Assembly (NCBI GenBank): GCA_963920705.1 | Contig: OY987225.1 | Span: 12,914,829 to 12,978,828 of the forward strand | Reading direction: 5' to 3' | DNA length: 64,000 nucleotides | Source: Odiellus spinosus | Lineage: Eukaryota > Arthropoda > Arachnida > Opiliones > Phalangiidae | Part shown: positions 1-13,670 of the stretch, piece after piece | Layout: every line of letters starts with the position of its first letter | Position numbering within the stretch: the first letter of the stretch is position 1 | Translations under genes and position numbers: made by a program | Notes under the pieces: generated by a model | What the model was told of the DNA's origin: nothing | What the model saw: only the letters and a program-made list of their open reading frames with translations | Databases searched by the model: none

Positions 1-2697
1 GTTTGCAACCTAGATTAAAAATTAAAATATGGTTTTTTTTTATTCCCTTTAAATTCCTTGTATAAGCATTCATAAGTTAACATGAACGAATTGCCTCGAC
101 TAAAGTCGAGGAGTTGTAATAAAACATTATCCATGGATTAGGTTTGTTCGTTTACAACCTAGATTAAAAATTAAAATATGGGGATTTTTTATTCCCTTTA
201 AATTCCTTGTATAAGCATTCATAAGCTAACATGAACGAATTGCCTCGACTAAAGTCGAGGATTTGTAATAAAACATTATCCATGGATTAGGTTTGTTCGT
301 TTACAACCTAGATTAAAAATTAAAATATGGGGATTTTTTATTCCCTTTAAATTCCTTGTATAAGCATTCATAAGCTAACATGAACGAATTGCCTCGACTA
401 AAGTCGAGGAGTTGTAATAAAACATTTTCCATGGATTAGGTTTGTTCGTTTGTAACCTAGATTAAAAATTAAAATATGGGGATTTTTTATTCCCTTTAAA
501 TTCCTTGTTTAAGCATTCATAAGCTAACATGAACGAATGAGGAGTTGTAATAAAACATTATCCATGGATTAGGTTTGTTCGTTTGCAACCTAGATTAAAA
601 ATTAAAATATGGGGATTTTTTATTCCCTTTAAATTCCTTGTATAAGCATTCATAAGCTAACATGAACGAATTGCCTCGACTAAAGCCGAGGAGTTGTAAT
701 AAAACATTTTCCATGGATTAGGTTTGTTCGTTTGTAACCTAGATTAAAAATTAAAATATGGGGATTTTTTATTCCCTTTAAATTCCTTGTATAAGCATTC
801 ATAAGCTAACATGAACGAATTGCCTCGACTAAAGTCGAGGAGTTGTAATAAAACATTATCCATGGATTAGGTTTGTTCGTTTACAACATAGATTAAAAAT
901 TAAAATATGGGGATTTTTTATTCCCTTTAAATTCCTTGTATAAGCATTCATAAGCTAACATGAACGAATTGCCTCGAATAAAGTCGAGGAGTTGTAATAA
1001 AACATTTTCCATGGATTAGGTTTGTTCGTTTGCAACCTAGATTAAAAATTAAAATATGGGGATTTTTTATTCCCTTTAAATTCCTTGTAAAAGCATTCAT
1101 AAGCTAACATGAACGAATGAGGAGTTGTAATAAAACATTATCCATGGATTAGGTTTGTTCGTTTGCAACCTAGATTAAAAATTAAAATATGGGGATTTTT
1201 TATTCCCTTTAAATTCCTTGTATAAGCATTCATAAGCTAACATGAACGAATTGCCTCGACTAAAGTCGAGGAGTTGTAATAAAACATTATCCATGGATTA
1301 GGTTTGTTCGTTTGCAACCTAGATTAATAATTAAAATATGGGAATTTTTATTCCCTTTAAATTCCTTGTATAAGAATTCATAGGCTAACATGAACGAATT
1401 GCCTCGACTAAAGTCGAGGAGTTGTAATAAAACAATATCCATGGATTAGGTTTGTTCGTTTGCAACCTAGATTAAAAATTAAAATATGGGTTTTTTTTAT
1501 TCCCTTTAAATTCCTTGTATAAGCATTCATAAGTTAACATGAACGAATTGCCTCGACTAAAGTCGAGGAGTTGTAATAAAACATTATCCATGGATTAGGT
1601 TTGTTCGTTTACAACCTAGATTAAAAATTAAAATATGGGGATTTTTTATTCCCTTTAAATTCCTTGTATAAGCATTCATAAGCTAACATGAACGAATTGC
1701 CTCGACTAAAGTCGAGGATTTGTAATAAAACATTATCCATGGATTAGGTTTGTTCGTTTACAACCTAGATTAAAAATTAAAATATGGGGATTTTTTATTC
1801 CCTTTAAATTCCTTGTATAAGCATTCATAAGCTAACATGAACGAATTGCCTCGACTAAAGTCGAGGAGTTGTAATAAAACATTTTCCATGGATTAGGTTT
1901 GTTCGTTTGTAACCTAGATTAAAAATTAAAATATGGGGATTTTTTATTCCCTTTAAATTCCTTGTTTAAGCATTCATAAGCTAACATGAACGAATGAGGA
2001 GTTGTAATAAAACATTATCCATGGATTAGGTTTGTTCGTTTGCAACCTAGATTAAAAATTAAAATATGGGGATTTTTTATTCCCTTTAAATTCCTTGTAT
2101 AAGCATTCATAAGCTAACATGAACGAATTGCCTCGACTAAAGCCGAGGAGTTGTAATAAAACATTTTCCATGGATTAGGTTTGTTCGTTTGTAACCTAGA
2201 TTAAAAATTAAAATATGGGGATTTTTTATTCCCTTTAAATTCCTTGTATAAGCATTCATAAGCTAACATGAACGAATTGCCTCGACTAAAGTCGAGGAGT
2301 TGTAATAAAACATTATCCATGGATTAGGTTTGTTCGTTTACAACATAGATTAAAAATTAAAATATGGGGATTTTTTATTCCCTTTAAATTCCTTGTATAA
2401 GCATTCATAAGCTAACATGAACGAATTGCCTCGAATAAAGTCGAGGAGTTGTAATAAAACATTTTCCATGGATTAGGTTTGTTCGTTTGTAACCTAGATT
2501 AAAAATTAAAATATGGGGATTTTTTATTCCCTTTAAATTCCTTGTAAAAGCATTCATAAGCTAACATGAACGAATGAGGAGTTGTAATAAAACATTATCC
2601 TTGGATTAGGTTTGTTCGTTTGCAACCTAGATTAAAAATTAAAATATGGGGAATTTTTATTCCCTTTAAATTCCTTGTATAAGCATTCATAAGGTAA
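1..2697 (+). repeat. Ten-monomer higher-order repeat, two tandem copies
   Basis: A block of ten monomers (eight long, two hairpin-less; 1,457 bp) is followed by a second copy with the same order of variants. The GGTTTTTT/GTTAAC monomer, the private GAGGATTTG variant (about 257 and 1714), the GCCGAGG variant (about 686 and 2143) and both short monomers recur at the 1,457-bp offset. The last two monomers of the second copy differ, so the match is clear to about 2697. A partial third copy begins near 3650 and lacks the GCCGAGG part. Confidence 0.8.
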
Positions 2698-5600
2698 CAT
2701 GAACGAATTGCCTCGACTAAAGTCGAGGAGTTGTAATAAAACATTATCCATGGATTAGGTTTGTTCGTTTGCAACCTAGATTAATAATTAAAATATGGGA
2801 ATTTTTATTCCCTTTAAATTCCTTGTATAAGCATTCATAGGCTAACATGAACGAATTGCCTTGACTAAAATCGAGGAGTTGTAATAAAACATTATCCATG
2901 GATTAGGTTTGTTCGTTTGTAACCTAGATTAAAAATTAAAATATGGGGATTTTTTATTCCCTTTAAATTCCTTGTATAAGCATTCATAAGCTAACATGAA
3001 CGAATTGCCTCGACTAAAGTCGAGGAGTTGTAATAAAACATTATCCATTTATTAGGTTTGTTCGTTTGCAACCTAGATTAAAAATTAAAATATGGGGAAT
3101 TTTTATTCCCTTTAAATTCCTTGTTTAAGCATTCATAAGCTAACATGAACGAATTGCCTCGACTAAAGTCGAGGAGTTGTAATAAAACATTATCCATGGA
3201 TTAGGTTTGTTCGTTTGCAACCTAGATTAAAAATTAAAATATGGGAATTTTTTATTCCCTTTAAATTCCTTGTATAAGCATTCATAAGCTAACATGAACG
3301 ACTTGCCTCGACTAAAGTCGAGGAGTTGTAATAAAACATTATCCATGGAGTAGGTTTGTTCGTTTGCAACCTAGATTAAAAATTAAAATATGGGGATTTT
3401 TTATTCCCTTTAAATTCCTTGTATAAGCATTCATAAGCTAACATGAACGAATTGCCTCGACTAAAGTCGAGGAGTTGTAATAAAACATTATCCATGGATT
3501 AGGTTTGTTCGTTTGCAACCTAGATTAATAATTAAAATATGGGAATTTTTATTCCTTTTAAATTCCTTGTATAAGCATTCATAGGCTAACATGAACGAAT
3601 TGCCTCGACTAAAGTCGAGGAGTTGTAATAAAACAATATCCATGGATTAGGTTTGTTCGTTTGCAACCTAGATTAAAAATTAAAATATGGGGTTTTTTTA
3701 TTCCCTTTAAATTCCTTGTATAAGCATTCATAAGTTAACATGAACGAATTGCCTCGACTAAAGTCGAGGAGTTGTAATAAAACATTATCCATGGATTAGG
3801 TTTGTTCGTTTACAACCTAGATTAAAAATTAAAATATGGGGATTTTTTATTCCCTTTAAATTCCTTGTATAAGCATTCATAAGCTAACATGAACGAATTG
3901 CCTCGACTAAAGTCGAGGAGTTGTAATAAAACATTATCCATGGATTAGGTTTGTTCGTTTACAACCTAGATTAAAAATTAAAATATGGGGATTTTTTATT
4001 CCCTTTAAATTCCTTGTATAAGCATTCATAAGCTAACATGAACGAATTGCCTCGACTAAAGTCGAGGAGTTGTAATAAAACATTTTCCATGGATTAGGTT
4101 TGTTCGTTTGTAACCTAGATTAAAAATTAAAATATGGGGATTTTTTATTCCCTTTAAATTCCTTGTTTAAGCATTCATAAGCTAACATGAACGAATGAGG
4201 AGTTGTAATAAAACATTATCCATGGATTAGGTTTGTTCGTTTGCAACCTAGATTAAAAATTAAAATATGGGGATTTTTTATTCCCTTTAAATTCCTTGTA
4301 TAAGCATTCATAAGCTAACATGAACGAATTGCCTCGACTAAAGTCGAGGAGTTGTAATAAAACATTATCCATGGATTAGGTTTGTTCGTTTACAACATAG
4401 ATTAAAAATTAAAATATGGGGATTTTTTATTCCCTTTAAATTCCTTGTATAAGCATTCATAAGCTAACATGAACGAATTGCCTCGAATAAAGTCGAGGAG
4501 TTGTAATAAAACATTTTCCATGGATTAGGTTTGTTCGTTTGTAACCTAGATTAAAAATTAAAATATGGGGATTTTTTATTCCCTTTAAATTAGTTGTAAA
4601 AGCATTCATAAGCTAACATGAACGAATGAGGAGTTGTAATAAAACATTATCCTTGGATTAGGTTTGTTCGTTTGCAACCTAGATTAAAAATTAAAATATG
4701 GGGAATTTTTATTCCCTTTAAATTCCTTGTATAAGCATTCATAAGGTAACATGAACGAATTGCCTCGACTAAAGTCGAGGAGTTGTAATAAAACATTATC
4801 CATGGATTAGGTTTGTTCGTTTGCAACCTAGATTAATAATTAAAATATGGGAATTTTTATTCCCTTTAAATTCCTTGTATAAGCATTCATAGGCTAACAT
4901 GAACGAATTGCCTCGACTAAAGTCGAGGAGTTGTAATAAAACAATATCCATGGATTAGGTTTGTTCGTTTGCAACCTAGATTAAAAATTAAAATATGTGG
5001 TTTTTTTATTCCCTTTAAATTCCTTGTATAAGCATTCATAAGCTAACATGAACGAATTGCCTCGACTAAAGTCGAGGAGTTGTAATAAAACATTATCCAT
5101 GGATTATGTTTGTTCGTTTGCAACCTAGATTAAAAATTAAAATATGGGGAATTTTTATTCCCTTTAAATTCCTTGGATAAGCATTCATAAGGTAACATGA
5201 ACGAATTGCCTCGACTAAAGTCGAGGAGTTGTGATAAAACATTATCCATGGATTAGGTTTGTTCGTTTTCAACATAGATTAAAAATTAAAGTATGGGGAT
5301 TTTTTATTCCCTTTAAATTCCTTGTGTAAGGATTCATAAGCTAACATGAACGAATTGCCTCGACTAAAGTCGAGGAGTTGTAATAAAACATTATCCATGG
5401 ATTAGGTTTGTTCGTTTGCAACCTAGATTAATAATTAAAATATGGGAATTTTTATTCCCTTTAAATTCCTTGTATAAGCATTCATAGGCTAACATGAACA
5501 AATTGCCTCGACTAAAATCGAGGAGTTGTAATAAAACATTATCCATGGATTAGGTTTGTTCCTTTTTGTAACCTAGATTAAAAATTAAAATATGGGGATT

Positions 5601-7299
5601 TTTTATTCCCTTTAAATTCCTTGTATAAGCATTCATAAGCTAACATGAACGAATTGCCTCGACTAAAGTCGAGGAATTGTAATAAAACAATAACCATGGA
5701 TTAGGTTTGTTCGTTTGCAACCTAGATTAAAAATTAAAATATGGGGATTTTTTACTCCCTTTAAATTCCTTGTATAAGCATTCATAAGCTAACATGAACG
5801 AATTGCCTCGACTAAAGTCGAGGAGTTGTAATAAAACATTATCCATGGATTAGGTTTGTTCGTTTGCAACCTAGATTAAAAATTAAAATATGGGGATTTT
5901 TTATTCCCTTTAAATTCCTTGTATAAGCATTCATAAGCTAACATGAACGAATTGCCTCGACTAAAGTCGAGGAGTTGTAATAAAACATTATCCATGGATT
6001 AGGTTTGTTCGTTTGTAACCTAGATTAAAAATTAAAATATGGGGATTTTTTATTCCCTTTAAATTCCTTGTAAAAGCATTCATAAGCTAACATGAACGAA
6101 TGAGGAGTTGTAATAAAACATTATCATTGGATTAGGTTTGTTCGTTTGCAACCTAGATTAAAAATTAAAATATGGGGAATTTTTATTCCCTTTAAATTCC
6201 TTGTATAAGCATTCATAAGGTAACATGAACGAATTGCCTCGACTAAAGTCGAGGAGTTGTAATAAAACATTATCCATGGATTAGGTTTGTTCGTTTGCAA
6301 CCTAGATTAATAATTAAAATATGGGAATTTTTATTCCCTTTAAATTCCTTATATAAGCATTCATAGGCTAACATGAACGAAATGCCTCGACTAAAGTCGA
6401 GGAGTTGTAAAAAAACAATATCCATGGATTAGGTTTGTTCGTTTGCAACCTAGATTAAAAATTAAAATATGTGGTTTTTTTATTCCCTTTAAATTCCTTG
6501 TATAAGCATTCATAAGGTAACATGAACGAATTGCCTCGACTAAAGTCGAGGAGTTGTGATAAAACATTATCCATGGATTAGGTTTGTTCGTTTGCAACAT
6601 AGATTAAAAATTAAAGTATGGGGATTTTTTATTCCCTTTAAATTCCTTGTATAAGGATTCATAAGCTAAAATGAACGAATTGCCTCGAATAAAGTCGAGG
6701 AGTTGTAATAAAACATTATCCATGGATTAGGTTTGTTCGTTTGCAACCTAGATTAATAATTAAAATATGGGAATTTTTATTCCCTTTAAATTCCTTGTAT
6801 AAGCATTCATAGGCTAACATGAACGAATTGCCTTGACTAAAATCGAGGAGTTGTAATAAAACATTATCCATGGATTAGGTTTGTTCGTTTGTAACCTAGA
6901 TTAAAAATTAAAATATGGGGATTTTTTATTCCCTTTAAATTCCTTGTATAAGCATTCATAAGCTAACATGAACGAATTGCCTCGACTAAAGTCGAGGAGT
7001 TGTAATAAAACATTATCCATGGATTAGGTTTGTTCGTTTGTAGCCTAGATTAAAAATTAAAATATGGGGATTTTTTTTTCCCTTTAAATTCCTTGTATAA
7101 GCATTCATAAGCTAACATGAACGAATGAGGAGTTGTAATAAAACATTATCCATTTATTAGGTTTGTTCGTTTGCAACCTAGATTAAAAATTAAAATATGG
7201 GGAATTTTTATTCCCTTTAAATTCCTTGTTTAAGCATTCATAAGCTAACATGAACGAATGAGGAGTTGTAATAAAACATTATCCATGGATTAGGTTTGT

Positions 7300-10200
7300 T
7301 CGTTTGCAACCTAGATTAAAAATTTAAATATGGGAATTTTTTATTCCCTTTAAATTCCTTGTATAAGCATTCATAAGCTAACATGAACCAATTGAATCGA
7401 CTAAAGTCGAAGAGTTGTAATAAAACATTATCCATGGATTAGGTTTGTTCGTTTGTAGCCTAGATTAAAAATTAAAATATGGGGATTTTTTTTTCCCTTT
7501 ACATTCCTTGTATAAGCATTCATAAGCTAACATGAACGAATGAGGAGTTGTAATAAAACATTATCCTTGGATTAGGTTTGTTCGTTTGCAACCTAGATTA
7601 AAAATTAAAATATGGGAATTTTTTATTCCCTTTAAATTCCTTGTATAAGCATTCATAAGCTAACATGAACGACTTGCCTCGACTAAAGTCGAGGAGTTGT
7701 AATAAAACATTATCCATGGAGTAGGTTTGTTCGTTTGCAACCTAGATTAAAAATTAAAATATGGGGATTTTTTATTCCCTTTAAATTCCTTGTATAAGCA
7801 TTCATAAGCTAACATGAACGAATTGCCTCGACTAAAGTCGAGGAGTTGTAATAAAACATTATCCATGGATTAGGTTTGTTCGTTTGCAACCTAGATTAAT
7901 AATTAAAATATGGGAATTTTTATTCCCTTTAAATTCCTTGTATAAGCATTCATAGGCTAACATGAACGAATTGTATCGACTAAAGTCGAGTTGTAATAAA
8001 ACAATATCCATGGATTAGGTTTGTTCGTTTGCAACCTAGATTAAAAATTAAAATATGGGTTTTTTTTATTCCCTTTAAATTCTTTGTATAAGCATTCATA
8101 AGTTAACATGAACGAATTGCCTCGACTAAAGTCGAGGAGTTGTAATAAAACATTATCCATGGATTAGGTTTGTTCGTTTACAACCTAGATTAAAAATTAA
8201 AATATGGGGATTTTTTATTCCCTTTAAATTCCTTGTATAAGCATTCATAAGCTAACATGAACGAATTGCCTCGACTAAAGTCGAGGAGTTGTAATAAAAC
8301 ATTTTCCATGTATTAGGTTTGTTCGTTTGTAACCTAGATTAAAAATTAAAATATGGGGATTTTTTATTCCCTTTAAATTCCTTGTTTAAGCATTCATAAG
8401 CTAACATGAACGAATGAGGAGTTGTAATAAAACATTATCCATGGATTAGGTTTGTTCGTTTGCAACCTAGATTAAAAATTAAAATATGGGGATTTTTTAT
8501 TCCCTTTAAATTCCTTGTATAAGCATTCATAAGCTAACATGAACGAATTGCCTCGACTAAAGCCGAGGAGTTGTAATAAAACATTTTCCATGGATTAGGT
8601 TTGTTCGTTTGTAACCTAGATTAAAAATTAAAATATGGGGATTTTTTATTCCCTTTAAATTCCTTGTATAAGCATTCATAAGCTAACATGAACGAATTGC
8701 CTCGACTAAAGTCGAGGAGTTGTAATAAAACATTATCCATTTATTAGGTTTGTTCGTTTGCAACCTAGATTAAAAATTAAAATATGGGGAATTTTTATTC
8801 CCTTTAAATTCCTTGTTTAAGCATTCATAAGCTAACATGAACGAATGAGGAGTTGTAATAAAACATTATCCATGGATTAGGTTTGTTCGTTTGCAACCTA
8901 GATTAAAAATTAAAATATGGGGATTTTTTATTCCCTTTAAATTCCTTGTATAAGCATTCATAAGCTAACATGAACGAATTGCCTCGAATAAAGTCGAGGA
9001 GTTGTAATAAAACATTTTCCATGGATTAGGTTTGTTCGTTTGTAACCTAGATTAAAAATTAAAATATGGGGATTTTTTATTCCCTTTAAATTCCTTGTAT
9101 AAGCATTCATAAGCTAACATGAACGAATTGCCTCGAATAAAGTCGAGGAGTTGTAATAAAACATTATCCATTTATTAGGTTTGTTCGTTTGCAACCTAGA
9201 TTAAAAATTAAAATATGGGGAATTTTTATTCCCTTTAAATTCCTTGTTTAAGCATTCATAAGCTAACATGAACGAATGAGGAGTTGTAATAAAACATTAT
9301 CCATGGATTAGGTTTGTTCGTTTGCAACCTAGATTAAAAATTAAAATATGGGGAATTTTTATTCCCTTTAAATTCCTTGTATAAGCATTCATAGGCTAAC
9401 ATGAACGAATTGCCTCGACTAAAAGCGAGGAGTTGTAATAAAACATTATCCATGGATTAGGTTTGTTCGTTTGTAACCTAGATTAAAAATTAAAATATGG
9501 GGATTTTTTACTCCCTTTAAATTCCTTGTATAAGCATTCATAAGCTAACATGAACGACTTGCCTCGACTAAAGTCGAGGAGTTGTAATAAAACATTATCC
9601 ATGGAGTAGGTTTGTTCGTTTGCAACCTAGATTAAAAATTAAAATATGGGGATTTTTTATTCCCTTTAAATTCCTTGTATAAGCATTCATAAGCTAACAT
9701 GAACGAATTGCCTCGACTAAAGTCGAGGAGTTGTAATAAAACATTATCCATGGATTAGGTTTGTTCGTTTGCAACCTAGATTAAAAATTAAAATATGGGG
9801 ATTTTTTATTCCCTTTAAATTCTTTATATAAGCATTCATAAGCTAACATGAACGAATGAGGAGTTGTAATAAAACATTATCCATGGATTAGGTTTGTTCG
9901 TTTGCAACCTAGATTAAAAATTAAAATATGGGGAATTTTTATTCCCTTTAAATTCCTTGTATAAGCATTCATAAGGTAACATGAACGAATTGCCTCGACT
10001 AAAGTCGAGGAGTTGTAATAAAACATTATCCATGGATTAGGTATGTTCGTTTGCAACCTAGATTAAAAATTAAAGTATGGGGATTTTTTATTCCTTTTAA
10101 ATTCCTTGTATAAGCATTCATAAGCTAACATGAACGAATTGCCTCGACTAAAGTCGAGGAGTTGTAATAAAACATTAACCATGGATTAGGTTTGTTCGTT

Positions 10201-13080
10201 TGCAACCTAGATTAAAAATTTAAATATGGGAATTTTTTATTCCCTTTAAATTCCTTGTATAAGCATTCATAAGCTAACATGAACCAATTGAATCGACTAA
10301 AGTCGAAGAGTTGTAATAAAACATTATCCATGGATTAGGTTTGTTCGTTTGTAGCCTAGATTAAAAATTAAAATATGGGGATTTTTTTTTCCCTTTAAAT
10401 TCCTTGTATAAGCATTCATAAGCTAACATGAACGAATGAGGAGTTGTAATAAAACATTATCCTTGGATTAGGTTTGTTCGTTTGCAACCTAGATTAAAAA
10501 TTAAAATATGGGAATTTTTTATTCCCTTTAAATTCCTTGTATAAGCATTCATAAGCTAACATGAACGACTTGCCTCGACTAAAGTCGAGGAGTTGTAATA
10601 AAACATTATCCATGGAGTAGGTTTGTTCTTTTGCAACCTAGATTAAAAATTAAAATATGGGGATTTTTTATTCCCTTTAAATTCCTTGTATAAGCATTCA
10701 TAAGCTAACATGAACGAATTGCCTCGACTAAAGTCGAGGAGTTGTAATAAAACATTATCCATGGATTAGGTTTGTTCGTTTGCAACCTAGATTAATAATT
10801 AAAATATGAGAATTTTTATTCCCTTTAAATTCCTTGTATAAGCATTCATAGGCTAACATGAACGAATTGCCTCGACTAAAGTCGAGGAGTTGTAATAAAA
10901 CAATATCCATGGATTAGGTTTGTTCGTTTGCAACCTAGATTAAAAATTAAAATATGGGTTTTTTTTATTCCCTTTAAATTCCTTGTATAAGCATTCATAA
11001 GTTAACATGAACGAATTGCCTCGACTAAAGTCGAGGAGTTGTAATAAAACATTATCCATGGATTAGGTTTGTTCGTTTACAACCTAGATTAAAAATTAAA
11101 ATATGGGGATTTTTTATTCCCTTTAAATTCCTTGTATAATCATTCATAAGCTAACATGAACGAATTGCCTCGACTAAAGTCGAGGAGTTGTAATAAAACA
11201 TTATCCATGGATTAGGTTTGTTCGTTTACAACCTAGATTAAAAATTAAAATATGGGGATTTTTTATTCCCTTTAAATTCCTTGTATAAGCATTCATAAGC
11301 TAACATGAACGAATTGCCTCGACTAAAGTCGAGGAGTTGTAATAAAACATTTTCCATGTATTAGGTTTGTTCGTTTGTAACCTAGATTAAAAATTAAAAT
11401 ATGGGGATTTTTTATTCCCTTTAAATTCCTTGTTTAAGCATTCATAAGCTAACATGAACGAATGAGGAGTTGTAATAAAACATTATCCATGGATTAGGTT
11501 TGTTCGTTTGCAACCTAGATTAAAAATTAAAATATGGGGATTTTTTATTCCCTTTAAATTCCTTGTATAAGCATTCATAAGCTAACATGAACGAATTGCC
11601 TCGACTAAAGCCGAGGAGTTGTAATAAAACATTTTCCATGGATTAGGTTTGTTCGTTTGTAACCTAGATTAAAAATTAAAATATGGGGATTTTTTATTCC
11701 CTTTAAATTCCTTGTATAAGCATTCATAAGCTAACATGAACGAATTGCCTCGACTAAAGTCGAGGAGTTGTAATAAAACATTATCCATTTATTAGGTTTG
11801 TTCGTTTGCAACCTAGATTAAAAATTAAAATATGGGGAATTTTTATTCCCTTTAAATTCCTTGTTTAAGCATTCATAAGCTAACATGAACGAATGAGGAG
11901 TTGTAATAAAACATTATCCATGGATTAGGTTTGTTCGTTTGCAACCTAGATTAAAAATTAAAATATGGGGATTTTTTATTCCCTTTAAATTCCTTGTATA
12001 AGCATTCATAAGCTAACATGAACGAATTGCCTCGAATAAAGTCGAGGAGTTGTAATAAAACATTATCCATTTATTAGGTTTGTTCGTTTGCAACCTAGAT
12101 TAAAAATTAAAATATGGGGAATTTTTATTCCCTTTAAATTCCTTGTTTAAGCATTCATAAGCTAACATGAACGAATGAGGAGTTGTAATAAAACATTATC
12201 CATGGATTAGGTTTGTTCGTTTGCAACCTAGATTAAAAATTAAAATATGGGGAATTTTTATTCCCTTTAAATTCCTTGTATAAGCATTCATAGGCTAACA
12301 TGAACGAATTGCCTCGACTAAAAGCGAGGAGTTGTAATAAAACATTATCCATGGATTAGGTTTGTTCGTTTGTAACCTAGATTAAAAATTAAAATATGGG
12401 GATTTTTTACTCCCTTTAAATTCCTTGTATAAGCATTCATAAGCTAACATGAACGACTTGCCTCGACTAAAGTCGAGGAGTTGTAATAAAACATTATCCA
12501 TGGAGTAGGTTTGTTCGTTTGCAACCTAGATTAAAAATTAAAATATGGGGATTTTTTATTCCCTTTAAATTCCTTGTATAAGCATTCATAAGCTAACATG
12601 AACGAATTGCCTCGACTAAAGTCGAGGAGTTGTAATAAAACATTATCCATGGATTAGGTTTGTTCGTTTGCAACCTAGATTAAAAATTAAAATATGGGGA
12701 TTTTTTATTCCCTTTAAATTCTTTATATAAGCATTCATAAGCTAACATGAACGAATGAGGAGTTGTAATAAAACATTATCCATGGATTAGGTTTGTTCGT
12801 TTGCAACCTAGATTAAAAATTAAAATATGAGGAATTTTTATTCCCTTTAAATTCCTTGTATAAGCATTCATAAGGTAACATGAACGAATTGCCTCGACTA
12901 AAGTCGAGGAGTTGTAATAAAACATTATCCATGGATTAGGTATGTTCGTTTGCAACCTAGATTAAAAATTAAAGTATGGGGATTTTTTATTCCTTTTAAA
13001 TTCCTTGTATAAGCATTCATAAGCTAACATGAACGAATTGCCTCGACTAAAGTCGAGGAGTTGTAATAAAACATTAACCA
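7300..13080 (+). repeat. About 2.9-kb higher-order satellite duplication
   Basis: A rare monomer with ACCAATTGAATCGAC and GTCGAAGAG occurs near 7385 and again near 10281, 2,896 bp apart. In both places it is followed by the same order of variants: GTAGCC short monomer, GACTTGCC monomer, GAGTAGG, ATTAATAATT, GTTAAC, ACAACC. The second copy has one additional ACAACC monomer. A more diverged copy of the same series starts near 21037. I estimated this by eye and did not compute identity. Confidence 0.7.
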
Positions 13081-13670
13081 TGGATTAGGTTTGTTCGTTT
13101 GCAACCTAGATTAATAATTAAAATACGGGAATTTTTATTCCCTTTAAATTCCTTGTATAAGCATTCATAGGCTAACATGAACGAATTGCCTCGAATAAAG
13201 TCGAGCAGTAGTAATAAAACAATATCCATGGATTAGGTTTGTTCGTTTGCAACCTAGATTAAAAATTAAAATATGGGGATTTTTTATTCCCTTTAAATTC
13301 CTTGTATAAGCATTCATAAGCTAACATGAACGAATTGCCTCGACTAAAGTCGAGGAGTTGTAATAAAACATTATCCATGGGTTAGGTTTGTTCGTTTACA
13401 ATCTAGATTAAAAATTAAAATATGGGGATTTTTTATTCCCTTTAAATTCCTTGTATAAGCATTCATAAGCTAACATGAACGAATTGCCTCGACTAAAGTC
13501 GAGGAGTTGTAATAAAACATTATCCATGGATTAGGTTTGTTCGTTTACAACCTAGATTAAAAATTAAATTATGGGGATTTTTTATTCCCTTTAAATTCCT
13601 TGTATAAGCATTCATAAGCTAACATGAACGAATTGCCTCGACTAAAGTCGAGGAGTTGTAATAAAACATT

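Noticed and set aside
6391..6600. Repeated minus-strand open frames of 60-78 codons in the satellite (also at 5093, 20340, 47793, 51233, 55252, 59792, 60693, 62363)
   Set aside because: They are translations of one to two satellite monomers with near-identical sequence. The 149-bp period is not a multiple of three, so they stay open only by chance, and nothing suggests translation.
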